64,000 bases of DNA from Pleurodeles waltl (Eukaryota > Chordata > Amphibia > Caudata > Salamandridae), in contig NC_090447.1 of assembly GCF_031143425.1 (NCBI RefSeq), forward strand, positions 29,230,238 to 29,294,237, read 5' to 3'. This document shows, piece by piece, positions 47,806-60,844 of this stretch. The notes below the pieces were generated by a model that was not told the DNA's origin, ran no database searches, and saw only the letters and a program-made list of their open reading frames with translations. Every line of letters begins with the position of its first letter. The first letter of the stretch is position 1. Both the position numbers and the translations under genes were made by a program.

Positions 47806-49360
47806 TTTTTTTTTTTTTTTTTATACCCCACCGTGGGCAGTGGGACCCCAGTGATCAAGGGGTTTGGAAGTGGGAACTTAAGCAATTGGCCCTGGTCCTT
47901 CATGGGCACCCCATAGCCCTCCCCTCGGGGTAGAGGAGGTGGTGCTTGTGCCGGGGACCAAGGTTCACCCGCTTGCCCGGCCCGTCTCCCAGAAGGGTGT
48001 CAGTGGGGGGGGGGGAGGCTCCATCAGAAAGTGCCTCAATGATCTAATGCTCAATTGTTATGGGTACCAGTGACATATTTTCTTAATTTTGAAAACGGAG
48101 TCAGCGGGTTGTACATTGTCAGAAAATTTCCAAACACCATGTACATTTTTCTCTTTTTTTTTTTTTTTTTTTTTAAACAAGTTATTCTATATTATCATTT
48201 ACGTATTATCTCTAGTTATCATTGCTTTACGGTTTGAGGATAGTTTACTTGTCTCTATGCAAGTAATATTTATTTTATATACCCCCCCTCCCCTTCTTCC
48301 CCTGGAACTCACAAGACTTTCTCTGTTTAATTTGATTCTCTTTTCCATTGTATTAAATTCACGTACCATCTTGTTCAACCATGTAGGCCTTTGTTGAAGT
48401 GAAGTCTTTTGAAACTGTAGAGGCTGGCTTGGTCCCACCCGAGCCGTAGCCTGGCTCCAGGGGGTTGGCAGCGGGTGGGTTTGTTCCTGAGGGAGTTGTG
48501 TGGTGTCCCGGGTTAGTGAAGGGGTAACCGACCCCCGGTTTGGTACTCGCATGCTTGGCGTGGCTTTGATGCACAGAATGCACCAGGAGGTGCGTTTTAA
48601 GCCCTCCCTGGGTGATTCGCTTTGGGCTAGGACACACGTTTTGAGGTAGAAAGTATTTTCTGATTTGCGAAATGGTTTTCATTAGTACGAAAAAGTAATT
48701 TTGAGATCGCATTGTTCATTTTTTAAATTCTTTGTCGATCTGTCCTGCAGTCTCACCCCCACCAAAACCCAAAGTGCATTGTGATTTAAAACGTAAAAAG
48801 CAGGCCTTCCGCTGTTAATGGTTGATCTTGTGACGTGCCCCATCCATACTTACAGCTCGTGCACCTCCGGTATGCCTCCGAGTGGCACGTCCTCGCCTCT
48901 GGTGACTGCTGGGCATGGCCACGCCCCGTGGCACTGCCCCCGATACCTCTTGCTTCTGCCACGCGTGCTCTGTCTCTGCAAAGGAAGGATGCACACTTGG
49001 GGGATGATACCCGTGATGGTGGCGTGTGAAAAGGATTAGAGAAACATCTTAGTGAAACACGGACCCCCCTCCAGCCCCCGGGCATACCGTCTACTAAAAG
49101 TCCCCACCTGGTCGCAGTATCCCAGCTCCTGAACTAACATCAGCCCGTCCTGCCCTGTGTAGGTACTGAATTTGGCCACTTGGAGGACGAATCTATCGTT
49201 GATGGGGCTGTGGCACTGAGCCCTGGGTGAGGTGCCCTTTGCACCCCACTTCTTTTACTGGCCACTTTAGGGGCGTTGGGCTTGGTGTTTAAGTTAACTA
49301 CAGGACCACTTTTTTGTTGAGACATGTAAGATTTTGATGCCTTTTTTTTTTTTTTTTTGT
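47806..49360. repeat. Region with three long T tracts
   Basis: T runs of 17 bases or more lie at 47806-47822, 48154-48174 and 49342-49358. The sequence between them holds no recognised gene. T runs may be tails of minus-strand retroposons. Confidence 0.6.
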
Positions 49361-49634
49361 TGCAAATTGTATTTCTGTTTCTTGTTTTCAGAAGAACCCC
49401 CCAGAATGGATAATTGGGGTGAGGGTAGATGGACCGTCAGGAAAGTGAGCAGAGGGACCGCTCCCCTGACAATAATATATATATATTTTTTTTTCATGTA
49501 ACAAATGAAAGATAATTGTCTTCTCAATGTGTGTTTATTTTCCTTTTAAGAAAGTATTGTTAGTCTTTGGGTTTTGAAACAGGCGAGTGGGTGTACAGTC
49601 CTGCCTGATGGGCTCTTTCTGCAGGGGAGGCATC

Positions 49635-50090
49635 ATTCCCCATCTCAGTCAGTGAAGAGTTATTTGTATAGCGGGGCTTGTCACCGCGAGGGTATCCAGG
49701 CGCTTGACGCAGGTCTCATTCGAAGAGCCAGGTCTTGAGCCCCTTCCTGAAGTTGGTCAGCGATGGTCATGCACAGAGACGGAGAGGGTTCCAGGCTTTG
49801 GCAGCGAGATGGGAGAAGGAGCGTCCTCCGGCTCGGCAACGGCGCGTGCACGGGATCTGTGCGAGGGCTGTGTGTGATGCGGAGGTTCCTGTGGGCATGG
49901 TGGAGGTGCAGACGCTGGTTCACCTGATGGGGGTGGGGGTGCCTCTGACTGTAGGGTCTCCGGGCTGCCATCTCTGGCTCCCAGACCCTGATGATGTCCT
50001 AGTAACCCACCGAAAGGGCTCCCTACACCTCCTGCCCTCCATGCGGGCTCTGTTTGAGTTTTTCTGCAGCGACCGCCGTGTCTCTGCCAG
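49635..50090 (-). pseudogene. L2-like LINE 3' fragment
   Basis: On the minus strand RSFSHLAAKAWNPLPL is followed, one frame over, by LTNFRKGLKTWLFE. This is the usual end of L2-like ORF2 in this window. The tail GCGCCTGGATACCCT...CGCTATACAAATAACTC follows at 49690-49650. 5'-truncated. Confidence 0.72.
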
Positions 50091-50340
50091 ACTGGTAGTC
50101 TGGTCACGTGACTCCTTTGTTGTGGTTTTGGTTAGTTAAACGTAATGCTTGTTTAAGAGCAACAAACCTGCAGTGTACAGCTTTGAAAATAATGTTGTCA
50201 ACACAATGTGTCTACAAACTGAACTTGGGACAGACTGCCTCAAATGTTCTTCCTCTGACGTTCTGTGATGAGATTCGTCAAGCTTGTCTTACAAAGCCTT
50301 GCTCTTTTGGCGGGAGCAGTAAGCACGTCTGCCCCTGCTT

Positions 50341-50500
50341 CTAAGCCCTATAATAACACCTTACCTGGTTGGCCAGCTCCATGCAAGTCCCTTTATGAAC
50401 CTTGGTCAGATACAACCCCTTCTGAGCCCTGCCAGGACTTGAACCTGTGACCTGAAAGTAGCAAGTTGGACTCTACACTATGAATGTAAACCCTTCGACT
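50341..50500 (-). mobile_element. Candidate tRNA-derived SINE fragment
   Basis: On the minus strand GTAGAGTCCAACTTGCTACTTTC is followed by a B-box-like GGTTCAAGTCC within a CACAGG...CCTGGCA stem (about 50450-50425). The A box is poorly conserved. It is not a tRNA gene, because the acceptor stem is not closed. Family unknown. Confidence 0.4.
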
Positions 50501-51179
50501 GTTCTCCTGGACTTAGGATATGTTCTTTGTGTGGCGACTAAATCCAATTGTACCAAAAGTGCTTGTAGCCCCTGGGGGTGAACATCGGCTAGGTGGTTAG
50601 ACTGGTTTGGTTGTCTGCATTTTCCGACTGGAATATGATCCAGTTAATGCCAATCTCAGAGACAAGCAGGATGGTCAGTTCTCTGGACCACTCTGATTTG
50701 GTGCACATGGTTAAGGGCCACAAACCTGACTTGTTAGTCATTGACTCTCCTGTGGTGGTGCAGGGCACGCTGGCCTCCTGACCATTGGAGAGGGTGGAGC
50801 CTCCAAGCGGTGTTGCCGGGTTGTCTATGTCCGTTCATTGCTGACAGGTCACATCTAATCCAACTACATGGTCTTCTAGGTGAGTCTTGTGTGAACTGCA
50901 GCTTGACGTGCCTACAAGTTGTGCCCTGTTCATAGTATCCAACCATCCTTTGTAATGAAAATCCAGAGTTACTGGCCATGTCTGGTGTAAACCTCCTGTT
51001 CTGTTATCCCCTTCCCTTCCAGTAGCACCAACTGCATCACTGATTCTGCTAAGTTAGCTAAAACTCTCATGTCTTGGTTTATTTAATACAGATTTTTCTA
51101 TAGTGGAGCAATGTCTCCTGACTATGTCTCGTGCAGTTCGATCTCTAAGTGAAGTGCCAGGATTTAAAGTTTTGTCAAC

Positions 51180-53730
51180 TTAAGTAGGTGTCGCAGAGAT
51201 CGGATTTCTAAGGGGAGGCTGGTCCACAACTTTGCTCATTGTGTTCTGAAGGCCCTTCCACCTCATTTCTTTTTATTTTTTCAACTGGGCACTTCGAAGC
51301 TGGTCTTGTTGGGTGATGGAAGAAATCGGGATAGGGCATACACTTTAAAATTAATTCAAATTTGGGGGGAAAGAAATTTGTTTTTGACAGTAGTACAGCG
51401 ATGTTTTCAGGAGGTCTAAATATGAAGTTTACAAATTCCAGGTGTGACCGGACAAATGCAGTTACCAGGATGATTTTATGGGAAAGGACTGAAATGGCAA
51501 ACTTCGTCTCCTAATGGAACTCTGCAAGGAACATTATTTAGTAACACTGGACATTTGCTCATCAAGGTTAAGGTCGCAATCGAGGGGTTCGACTGAGGGT
51601 GCTTTGTTAGGGCAGTTTCCTAAATTTGTTGGCTATAAGTAACACACCCACAGGTTAATAGGAAATATCTGTTTTTAGTGGTTCCGCTTAAGGAGATTGT
51701 TGTCCATCCAGCAGGCACTGGTAGTCTACAGACATGGTAGGCCAAAAGTGGATTTAAATGGTCTTTCTTTAAGTGATAAGAATTTGGGTGTCATCGGCGT
51801 AGTTCTGGCCTGACCCTAAACTTCTTAACAAAGGAATCTAGCGGTTGAATTGGGAGGTTGAATGGTAACAGAAATGGGAGACGCCCAGTTGAAGCAGTAT
51901 GGTCTAGATATGAAATTGTCTAACTGAATTCATTGTGACCTCACTGAAATAAAGGATTTCAGTCGGGTGAGGGTGCTACCTCTGGTTAAGTCTGTAAGAT
52001 GGCCTAGCATGACCTGGTGGTTGGTGGTGTGAAACGCAGCTGTTAAGTCCAGGAGTGCGACTGGTCCTGAACTTTTGCTGGCGAAAAGCCATCTTGACGT
52101 CTTACGCAAATGGACAAGATAACGTGAAGGAGACCTATGACCACCGAACATGGGAGTAATGGGATAAAGAAAATGCATCGACCTGCATGCCCCCTATGGC
52201 TTTCCTACGATGGGAATCGACCTAATGGATTTCACAAATCTTTGGATGAACGGTGTGATCTCTTGCATGATATATCTGACATGCTTAAGTGTCGGGATAG
52301 TCCAAGGCTTAACATGTTGAAAATGTCAATACTTTTCAAAGCTCTGCTCCTTGATATTGTGGATTTTCCCCTAGCTGTGTTATCTGGTGAGTAAATCCCT
52401 TTTTGATTGTAGATATCCCTGTCTGTCCTGGTGTCTTTTAGAAATATGTACATGAGTTGTGGTCCTGAAGAAGGTTTTAGGATGATGTAAACCCACCTTA
52501 ACATGCGATTGCATGTCTAGCCCAGTTTGGTGATACCACAACGGAAGGGGGAGAAAGAACAGGCTCTGTTGGGGGGGTGGGTGTACGATACGTCAGACCT
52601 GGGGGTTGTAGAGTGTGTGGTATTTGTGGTGTGAGTGCAAAGGAAGGGACACATGGGGTGGGGACTTCTAAGAATTATTGGTGACGCTGCATTTTCACTA
52701 GATTGACAATTTGGTAAGTGTGATTTTGTTAATCACTGTAATGTATGTTTCACGTGTTCTAAAAATGTCTCAAACATATAGCAGGAATGGAGTGTAAGTC
52801 ATGAAACTTATCAAAGAAAAGTGAAATAAAAAACTAAGATCTGTGTAAAATGATATGGAGTAATTTTGGTCTTTCCATTTTGGATTTATTTCTATTGAAC
52901 ACATTAAGAAAGGAAAGTCGTTTTTTTTTTTTTTTTTGTATATTTGATGTTTGGGGAAGGGGCCTGCGTGATTTAGACAATCCACCCTCTTCCCAGTCGC
53001 TTAGTGTTGGAAGCTCAACCGTATTATGGATCATTTTGATAAGGAAGAAGTTACTGTGGGGTCTATTGCAGGTGGGTAGTTATGCAGGGTATATCTTTTT
53101 TTTTTTTTTTTTTCTTCATTTCATCATGGACCATTTTGGTGAAGCCGACTAAACTTTGCAAGGGTTTGAAATCATTATTGTCCCCGGCCGGGATAAAGTA
53201 GGATGTCTGTTAATAAGTTACTGGACACTGTTTTGCTTGTGTATCATTTTGTTAGTGTAGTATGGATTTTTGTTTTCTGACAAGGTGGTTAAGCTTCTGC
53301 ATTTGTCTGAGATAATTTGTCTACCAATTTTCTGATTTGAAGGGCTCATTGAACCAAGGGTTACTTAAATATCTTGTTTGTTAGTCTTCAAGGGGGCCTA
53401 GGGGTTCAAGGGTCTTACTTGAGGTTGCATAAAGACTGAAGGTCATACATGTTTGTGTGGTTGCATTAGCATGTTTCCGAGATTTCTTTGTGTGTATAAA
53501 TATATGTAATTTAAAATGTGTCTTGAGACACCAGCTTCCATGGCTGGCGATGCGACTGATGCTGTATTGTGAAGTTGTGGGATAGGTGCCTTTAAGAGCA
53601 CTGACTATGTAAACTTTACCAAGAAAAATTAAGTCCAAAGAAGGTCCAGGAGTTGAGTGAAACACAATGGCTTTGTGTATAAGAGTAAGCCTAGGGTGTG
53701 GCCTGCTCAGAGTATGGGTGGTCACTAGTT
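51180..53730 (-). pseudogene. L2/CR1-like LINE fragment with RT and possible endonuclease remains
   Basis: On the minus strand GPVALLDLTAAFHTTNHQVML at 52080-52000 is the RT motif A block, with the first catalytic Asp kept in DLTAAF. NYADDTQILI near 51815-51780 is the intact YADD motif C. Stops and frameshifts separate them. At 53650-53500 GPSLDLIFLGKVYIV resembles the GHTLDLIF block of the endonuclease domain of such LINEs. The stretch between (52180-53380) is unrecognised and holds T runs at 52920-52937 and 53097-53113. Non-functional. Confidence 0.6.
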
Positions 53731-54259
53731 GAGTTGGCCCTTGTGAGAAATTGGGTTACTGGTTGAGTGGGGTGGAAGTCCAGCTTAAACAGCCACAGTT
53801 CTTGTCAGGGCGAACCACAGAAGTTACTAAATTGACCTATGCTTAATCCTCTGGTAGCTTGGTGCAACAAAAACAGGCTTAACTTGGAGGCACTGTCTAA
53901 AGTATTTACGCAACACCCAAATAGTAATAAATTGAAACCTCTGCAAATGAAAAATGTCACACAATTTAGAAAGAAAGTACATTTTAATAAATTGTCACCC
54001 AAACCAATCTAAATAGTAAAACCAGAGTAAAGATTTTTTTTAATGAAATCTAGAAACTAAAGGCCAAACTGTCAACCGTAGACATTAGTTGCGGGAGACA
54101 GAGGCAAATTCAAACATTATGGTCTACGGCGACGGAGTGCATATCGGGTTCTTGAAGTGTATTGGGCCTGGTCTCACTTTACCTTCAGACTTGGAAGAAA
54201 AAATTGAGTGAAAAAATACCTGTGAAGGTAAAGTTCAGAGGGGGAAAAGGGACGTATTG

Positions 54260-55034
54260 AAGTGTCTCCTCTCGCCGGCAAAACCGTTCAAGGAAGTGGG
54301 CAAACTCATACCCAGTGGCCAAAGTCATTTGGACTCTATCTCCATTCCAGGCATACCCCAATCCCTTATGTATACTGATGGTACTCTGTTATCCTTCCAA
54401 CAACTGTAAAAACTTGAAGCAGGTCTTTTTCTTACACCCATTGCAATTAAAGAGGTGATTGGGGAAACATCTGAATCTAGCCCGGCTGAACTTCATCTGG
54501 GGCTGCAGTGATTTCTAACACAAGCTAGGACGTCTGGCTGTTTCGGTATTACATGCGGCATTGCAGTTGGGGGCAGCATATCTTTAACCCAAGCAAGCCC
54601 TAGTGGGAAATTTGCTTGGGCGGGGATTTAACCACCAAGCAATGGACCATGGCCTTAGAATGAGTTAAACGAATCTCACTCAATGCACGCTTAAAATTTG
54701 CACAATTTACATACATCAACCTACCTTACATCGCTCCCAGAAGTATCCCCAGATGTGGGCACGCCGAGCCTTCATCTACATGGTCTGGGCTGTGCACCAC
54801 CGATGCACCTGGACCCAGGTGATGGAACACGTGTCCACAGTGAGTTATGTCCAACTGCCTCTCGATCTGCTCCAGTGTCTCTTGGGGATCACGAAGCGAA
54901 CTAAGCAGGATAAGCATTACTTGAAGCTAGTCAACCTGGGGCTGGTCTTATTTAAGTGCCTAACCGCATTACTTGGAAAGCTTCTCAACCGCCCCCAATT
55001 GAACGATGGCTCTGGGTAACCTACAAACCGTGCT
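54260..55034 (+). pseudogene. L1-like LINE ORF2, C-terminal region (5' piece)
   Basis: In shifting frames it reads LNFIWG near 54490, then AFIYMVWA and WTQVMEHVSTV. LQCLLGITKRTKQDKHYLKL follows around 54770-54930. This matches the HMFW-CP plus helical C-terminal region of L1-like ORF2 proteins. It contains frameshifts and an interruption at about 55035. Confidence 0.7.
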
Positions 55035-55435
55035 TAGTTTGAGCCAGTGGTTGCCGGTGGGGGGCACCAGCACTTCTTTTTTAGCATTAGGCATTTACTG
55101 CGAGCAAAAGACACTAATAGGAAATAAGGAGGAAGAGAAAGACAGAAAAGCGTGTCAAAGGGAGAAAGGAGAAAGTTGCAAGAGTGGGCTGAAGGGGCAG
55201 GGAGTGGCTGTAAATTTGATTAAAGAGCCCAAGATGGCTTTAGGATTCCCCTGCCTTAGTATACTGTGCTTGCACATTTAATTGCAGCAGCGGCGAGTTT
55301 GAGGAAAGCTTTGAGCAGCAGCACATTTTTGTTTAAAAATTAACCCTTGCCTATAAATGAGCTTGGGTGGAGGCAGGCGCCCTGATGCATAATTGTAGGC
55401 TACATTGGGGGTAGTGGGGCAGCTACAATGTGGGA
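55035..55435. mobile_element. Unidentified insertion in the L1-like LINE
   Basis: About 400 bp separate two parts of the LINE 3' region. It begins near CAGTGGTTGCCGGTGGGG and ends near GGGGCAGCTACAATG. The CAGTGG start recalls hAT-type ends, but no matching inverted end or 8-bp duplication was confirmed. Confidence 0.4.
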
Positions 55436-55960
55436 CACTCGTGTTACGAAATTATCTGACAGACTGAATCTACCCTCCGCCTAGACTACACAACCTTCCA
55501 TGAGAACCAGATGGCAGATGAGATTGGGCCATTAGGCAAGCCACTCGCCCATTGGACGCCAATAGTTGATTCAGCATTACTCGTGACTGTCCGCATATGG
55601 CGTACCTCTCCCTCCCGTGCCACTAACATCACGCCCATGTTTACAGCACCATTCGACTATCCACGTTCTCATTCCACGTGGCTGCAAGAAGTGCCTGCTC
55701 TGCTTGGTTTGCTTCTGTAATCGGCACAAGGGCCAACTCTCAGTAGAACATGGCGCGTGATGTTGCCTGAAGTAGATATCCAATGTACGTTACTCTCCTA
55801 ATCTTGTCATCCCTCTCAGATTAATGTATAGCCCGTCACTGAGCCATTATTGTTGTTGAAATGATGAAGGGAGTTTTTTCTTTTTCACTCTGAACATATC
55901 GATCATTGTATCTTGTACAACTTACGGTGACACATGATAAATGGCAATAAAAGAAAAAAA
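55436..55960 (+). pseudogene. L1-like LINE 3' end with poly(A) signal
   Basis: The LINE resumes after the insertion (VLRNYLTD-like frame) and continues through a 3' UTR to GGCAATAAAAGAAAAAAA. The AATAAA is at 55946-55951 and a short A tail ends at 55960. Confidence 0.6.
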
Positions 55961-56058
55961 GTCAGTGGGGAGAGGCAGAATGTGGCCACCGAGGAGGATG
56001 CGTTGTCATCAGGAGCCACTAGCTGAAGCCCGAGTAAACAATCCTTAGTTCAAACTTA

Positions 56059-56230
56059 GGGCCTCATTACGAGTTTGGCAGAGGGGATTACTCTGTCATA
56101 AATGTGACTGATATCCCGTTCGCCGTGTTACAAGTTCCATAGGAAATAATGGAACTTGTAACATGGCAGACTGGATATCTGTCATGTTTAGGACGGTTTA
56201 ATCCCCGCCACCAAACTCGTAATGAGTCCC
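56059..56230. mobile_element. Fold-back MITE, copy 1
   Basis: 172 bp beginning GGGCCTCATTACGAGTTTGGC and ending CCAAACTCGTAATGAGTCCC, nearly perfect inverted arms with a centre around CCATAGGAAATAATGG. Flanked by TTA and TTG, compatible with a 3-bp Harbinger-type duplication. Non-autonomous. Confidence 0.85.
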
Positions 56231-57239
56231 TTGGTGTCAGTTATGGAAGTTGAAACTCTGCAGCTGAATAACGCTGGTGGCTGTAGCCGATGAGGGCTCC
56301 ATGAAGTCAGATACCCCTTCTGCAAGGTGTCGCTGAGCAGGGTTTCCTGCTATGGAGACGAATGTAGTGGGAGGTACTGCAGTCAGGTCAACTGGCAATG
56401 CACCATGGGTGGATCAACAAGCAGGTTGGTCCCTTGGTTCTCAGAGCATTTCTTGGCCAAAAATGTTCCAAGCCCCAAGATATGGATTTCGGTTCTCTGG
56501 GCACCTTTAGCACCACTTATAAGGGTCCAGGACTGGAGAGGCACCACTTGAGGGTCCGGACTCAGTCAGGCTAGGTCCAGGTGTGGGTTCAATATGGTTG
56601 GAGCCTTTTCTGTCCCAGAGGCTCTGTCCAGGAGGCCAGCCAACTAGCCCTTGGAGTGACTCAGTCCTCAGTTCAAGGTGAGGCACGGAGCTCAAACAGC
56701 AAGGCATACCTCTGGGCTTTAACGCATTCTTCGGGCAGCAACAGTCTTCCTTGGTGCTGCAGAACAGCCTTCAGAAGTGCACGACAGGCCACAGCGGCAG
56801 GCAGTCCTCAGTTCACTTTCTGGGCCTGCAGAAGGATCTGAAGAGTGGGTCTGAGGGTTACTTTGTAGGTTGAGCACGCAAGCACGTTGACCTGTTGTAA
56901 GTATTGTGGGCTTTTAACCAGATTCGTCTCATTCCCATCACTTTCAGTTGTGCGTGGGCTTGCCTTTCAAAAATCACTTGATGTAATTGGTAAATACTTT
57001 ACGTTTGTCTCGCCTTCAGGCAGTTTTTGTCAGGCCTTGCAGACTGCCCCTGTTACATGGATTATTGCACGATTGCCGATATACTTCAGTGTGGGCAAAT
57101 TATTTATTTTGTCTCCCCTTTGCGCTGCATACCGGCCATGGAGTTCACAGTGTGAACGGGCACAACGGCGTGAACTCGATTGGCGGTATTGGAGTGCTGG
57201 TCACATTGTGAACAATCAGTCATTTCTTGTGGCTCTTCC
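56231..57239. other. Unannotated stretch
   Basis: No gene or family recognised. Short plus-strand frames only. Confidence 0.5.
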
Positions 57240-58275
57240 CTTAAAACACTTTTATTTTCATTGTGGTGTCCTCTTGGGGTTGTTGTAAGAATTACAGACA
57301 CATCAACATTCAAATTTGTGTGACCAAAACTCTCCCCATAATGCTTTGCAGGGCATTACTTTTCCAAAACCTTTTTGCTCATAACTCAGCCTGTGGTGGT
57401 CCTTCAAAACACTGACCGCAATGTTCTCTTTCTGTGAACATCATCTTTGGTCCCCACACTGTTAGTGGGGACTCCAAAATAATAACTCTTACCACCATTT
57501 ATTATCTTTTTAAGCTCCCTCTTGGCTGGAACTTTCATTTTACAGCTGAGAGCAGTTATGTTTTATGAGCCTTGTTTGTAATAATATTGCAATAGTCCTG
57601 CAAGCCTTAAAATGTGTAACACCCTACAATCTGTAGGGGCTGCATATATGGTTACACTGAATTACATTCTGCTTTTTCTTTTTTCGTGTGGTTATGATCT
57701 CTAAGGGCTGATTGTATGGTTACTTAACCATGTTTCTTCCAAATGCTGTTTTTATTGTGGTGTCCTATGGGGGCTGTTCTGAGCATTGCAATCAAGATAC
57801 TATAATATTTGTGGCACAAAAACTTGCCCCATAATGCTTTGCAGGTCATTACTTAAGAAACATTTTTTGCTCATAACTCAGCCAGTGGTGGTCTTCGGGC
57901 AACGGGCACCACCTTCAAAATGCTCGGTCTACATAATCTCTGGGTCCCCCACACTAGGTTAGTGGGGAGCCCAAAATAACTCCTCCCACCATTCAGTGTC
58001 TTAAGGCTTCTCATGGCTACGACCATTGTTTTCCAGCTGGCAGAAGTTTTATTTTAAAGGCCTTGTTTGTAATAAAATTGTAGTAGGCCTGCTAGCCCTA
58101 AAAACCTCTAGGGGCTAAGTATATGGTTACACTGCATTACTTTCTCCTGTTTTTTTTCATGGTGTTATCCTCTTTAAGGAGTTAGAAATATGGTTACATG
58201 ACGGTTTCTTAAAAATGATACTTTTGTTACGGTGCCCTCGGGGGCTGTTTTGAGCATTACAGTCTAATGCCAAAA
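57240..58275. repeat. Tandem duplication, about 490-bp unit, 2.1 copies
   Basis: Blocks recur in the same order. TTTTATT-T-ATTGTGGTGTCCT occurs at about 57249 and 57748, and CCCCATAATGCTTTGCAGG at 57336 and 57828. GCTCATAACTCAGCC occurs at 57378 and 57872, and GGTTACACTG-ATTAC at 57650 and 58124. A third partial unit follows at about 58225. The units are diverged, so the duplication is old or the repeat family is itself tandem. Confidence 0.8.
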
Positions 58276-58799
58276 GTTAATTTGATAGCGGTTTGTATAA
58301 TAATTGTATGTTTTAATAATCTCTCCTTAACATCCTTATTACAATTATGACTGTTTGAACACTCTCGATATGTTTGGGTGACCCTTCTAGTTTATTTCTC
58401 TTGCTACTCCTCCGTGGCTGTCTTGTGTCTTTTTTGGGGGAATTATTTTAGCCAGCAACTCCGCCGGCGGGGTGGTGAAAGTGGTATTCCATTGGAATTA
58501 GCACGGCAGATTTAAATGGCAACATTTTCATTTTTGTTGCAGATAGGGGAAGAAGGTAAATGGAAGTGCTGTCATTATATGCAGGGTCACTGGAATTATA
58601 TGGCCGGAAAAGACAAAATTATGAGGCAGGGATGACCAATTTATGTGGCAAGAAAAGTCCAGTTATTAATTTACAAAGGCATTCGCTCGAACACAACCAA
58701 ATGCGAGACCTATTGCATTGCAAATGCTTGTTTATCCCTGGTGCTTCCTTTGAAGTAAGAGACGTTTCCAGAAGTGCTTGGAATTTCCTGACTCCAGCC

Positions 58800-59532
58800 T
58801 GGTCACAGGCACAACAAACTCCCAGATACCTTATCTGACCCAGGAACAGGCTGCAGGCACAAAACAGGGGAGAAAAATTGTAACTTTCTAAAAGTGGCAT
58901 TTTGAAATTTGACTTGTGATTCTACTTTATCTTTAAAGATTTTTTTAATTTAGTTTCCCAGACGCTAAATATAACTTCAGTACCTAATGAAAAGAAATTA
59001 GGTGACTCAGTAGTCTCCTGTGGGAGACAGAGGCCGCACAGAAGTGAAAAATGAATATGGCAGTTTTTCACTGCCAGACATGTAAAACTTAAAAGTACCT
59101 GTCAACTTAATTACAATGCACCCTACCCTTTGGGCTGCTTAGGGCCTACCCTAGGAGTGACATATGTATTATAAAAGAGTTTTAGGCATGGCAAAGGGGT
59201 TATTTTTCCAATTCAAACTGGCAATGCCAGACATATTTTACAAGGCTTAAGTGGGTGGCACAGTAGGTGCTGCAGGCCCACTGGTAGCATTTCATTTACC
59301 GGCCCTGGGTATGTGGTATACCACTCTACGAGGGACTTGCATGTAAATTAAATATGCCAATCTGGTGTAGAATAATTCTCTCATGTTTGAGGGAGTGAGC
59401 ACAAACACCTTAGCTCTGGTTAGTAGTGGTAAACTGTACAGTCCTAGGGCCAACGAAAAGTAATTCAGCTAAATTAGGAGAGGTGAAAGCAAAAAGGTTT
59501 GGAGGGAATACTGCCCTAAGGCAGACGGGTAT
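58800..59532 (-). mobile_element. Interspersed non-coding repeat, reverse copy
   Basis: Read on the minus strand it follows the family at 21306-23255. It starts near TGCCTTAGGGCAG, passes the CACTACTAACCAGAGC and GCCTAAAAC blocks, and ends near AAAAGTGGCA...TTACAATTTTTC. It is truncated relative to the other copy. Confidence 0.6.
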
Positions 59533-59680
59533 AACAGCCCGAGTGAAGTTATTGTGTTCAGATGTCTGGCACTTGGGAGTTTGGATGCTTCTTCCCAACT
59601 GTTAGTCACCCAAGAGTAGAAGATAAGTAATGATCAATAAGGTCTGGATTATAAATTCTCCTAAACATGGAAAAGACTTG

Positions 59681-59852
59681 GGGCCTCATTACGAGTTTGG
59701 CGGATGGGATTACTCTGTCCCAAATGTGACAGATATCCCATTCGCCGTGTTACAACTTCCATAGGATGGAAAGGAACTTGTAATACGGTGGACAGAATAT
59801 ACGTCACATTTGGGACAGAGTAATCACCTCCGCTGAGGTCGTAATCAGTCCC
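59681..59852. mobile_element. Fold-back MITE, copy 2
   Basis: 172 bp, same family and length as 56059-56230, beginning GGGCCTCATTACGAGTTTGGC. The right arm is more mutated (GAGGTCGTAATCAGTCCC). Flanked by TTG on both sides (59678-59680 and 59853-59855). Confidence 0.85.
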
Positions 59853-60844
59853 TTGGTCTCTGAGGGGACTTATTAGTGAGCATGAACAACCTAGTCCTAG
59901 GGTATTGGATGCATACAAGTAAATTAAAGAGCAGGGGTTTGTGCTTAACTAAACAGTTTACTTATATGGTTGCATGTAATAATGTAGGCAGCCTAAACTG
60001 GTTCATCAAGGATAGGATTGCAGTTGGGGGCAAGCCCCCAGGAGAGCTTTGCAGATCCAATGGTGCCTGTGAACTAAGGAAAGAACAGTATTTAGGGTGT
60101 GGTTTGGATGGGTGGGAATCGTTTGTTTGAAACTGCCGGGCTGAAGGCCTATTTCCCACTGCCCTGATTATGGTTTTAGGAGACGAACGACTCAACCATA
60201 GTCTGTGCTTTTTTTTTTTTTTCTTTTTTCTTTTTTTTTTTACGAGCAAAAAAGCCCATCTTTGGGGAGCCTGCTTCTAGAGAGCCCTTGAATGGGTTTG
60301 AGGAAGGCGTCAAGTGCAGGACTGAAAGGCAGCTACCCAACTTATTCAGGATTGCATCCCACAAGTGTCTGACCTGGGTAACCTATTCAGGCGAGGCAGT
60401 GGCATTATTGGAAGACTTGGGTCCTTGATGGGTGCAGACAGGCTTGCTTTAGGCGCGAGAGTGGGACATCAGGACTTGGATGGACAAGCCTCCGGTCAGA
60501 GGGTGCAACTAGGTTAACAAAGGCAAGTGGAGGCAGCAGGAGGAGTTCACTGGCTCCACCCAGCACCAGGCGGAAGTCAGGCAAGAGCGGGCAAAGTAAA
60601 AGATTCTCAGAACTAAAAGAATTTAAATCAACTGAAATTTAAAGCAAGAGGCCAGATACCCTCAAACTGGGTATAAGGAAACAAACTTTTTAAGATGAAT
60701 CGTAGTTGTTTTTAGCAAATGTTCTGTCGTTCCCTTCATGTCCACCTTCCATTTAGCCACCCGTGTCCTAACTTTCATCCTTCAGTGGTGCTTGGTCGTT
60801 TTGAAATACTCCACACTGCGTCCTGTCCTTCTCTGATGATGCTC
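59853..60844. other. Unannotated stretch with a T-rich run
   Basis: No gene recognised. A T-rich run with two C interruptions lies at 60209-60241. Confidence 0.5.
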
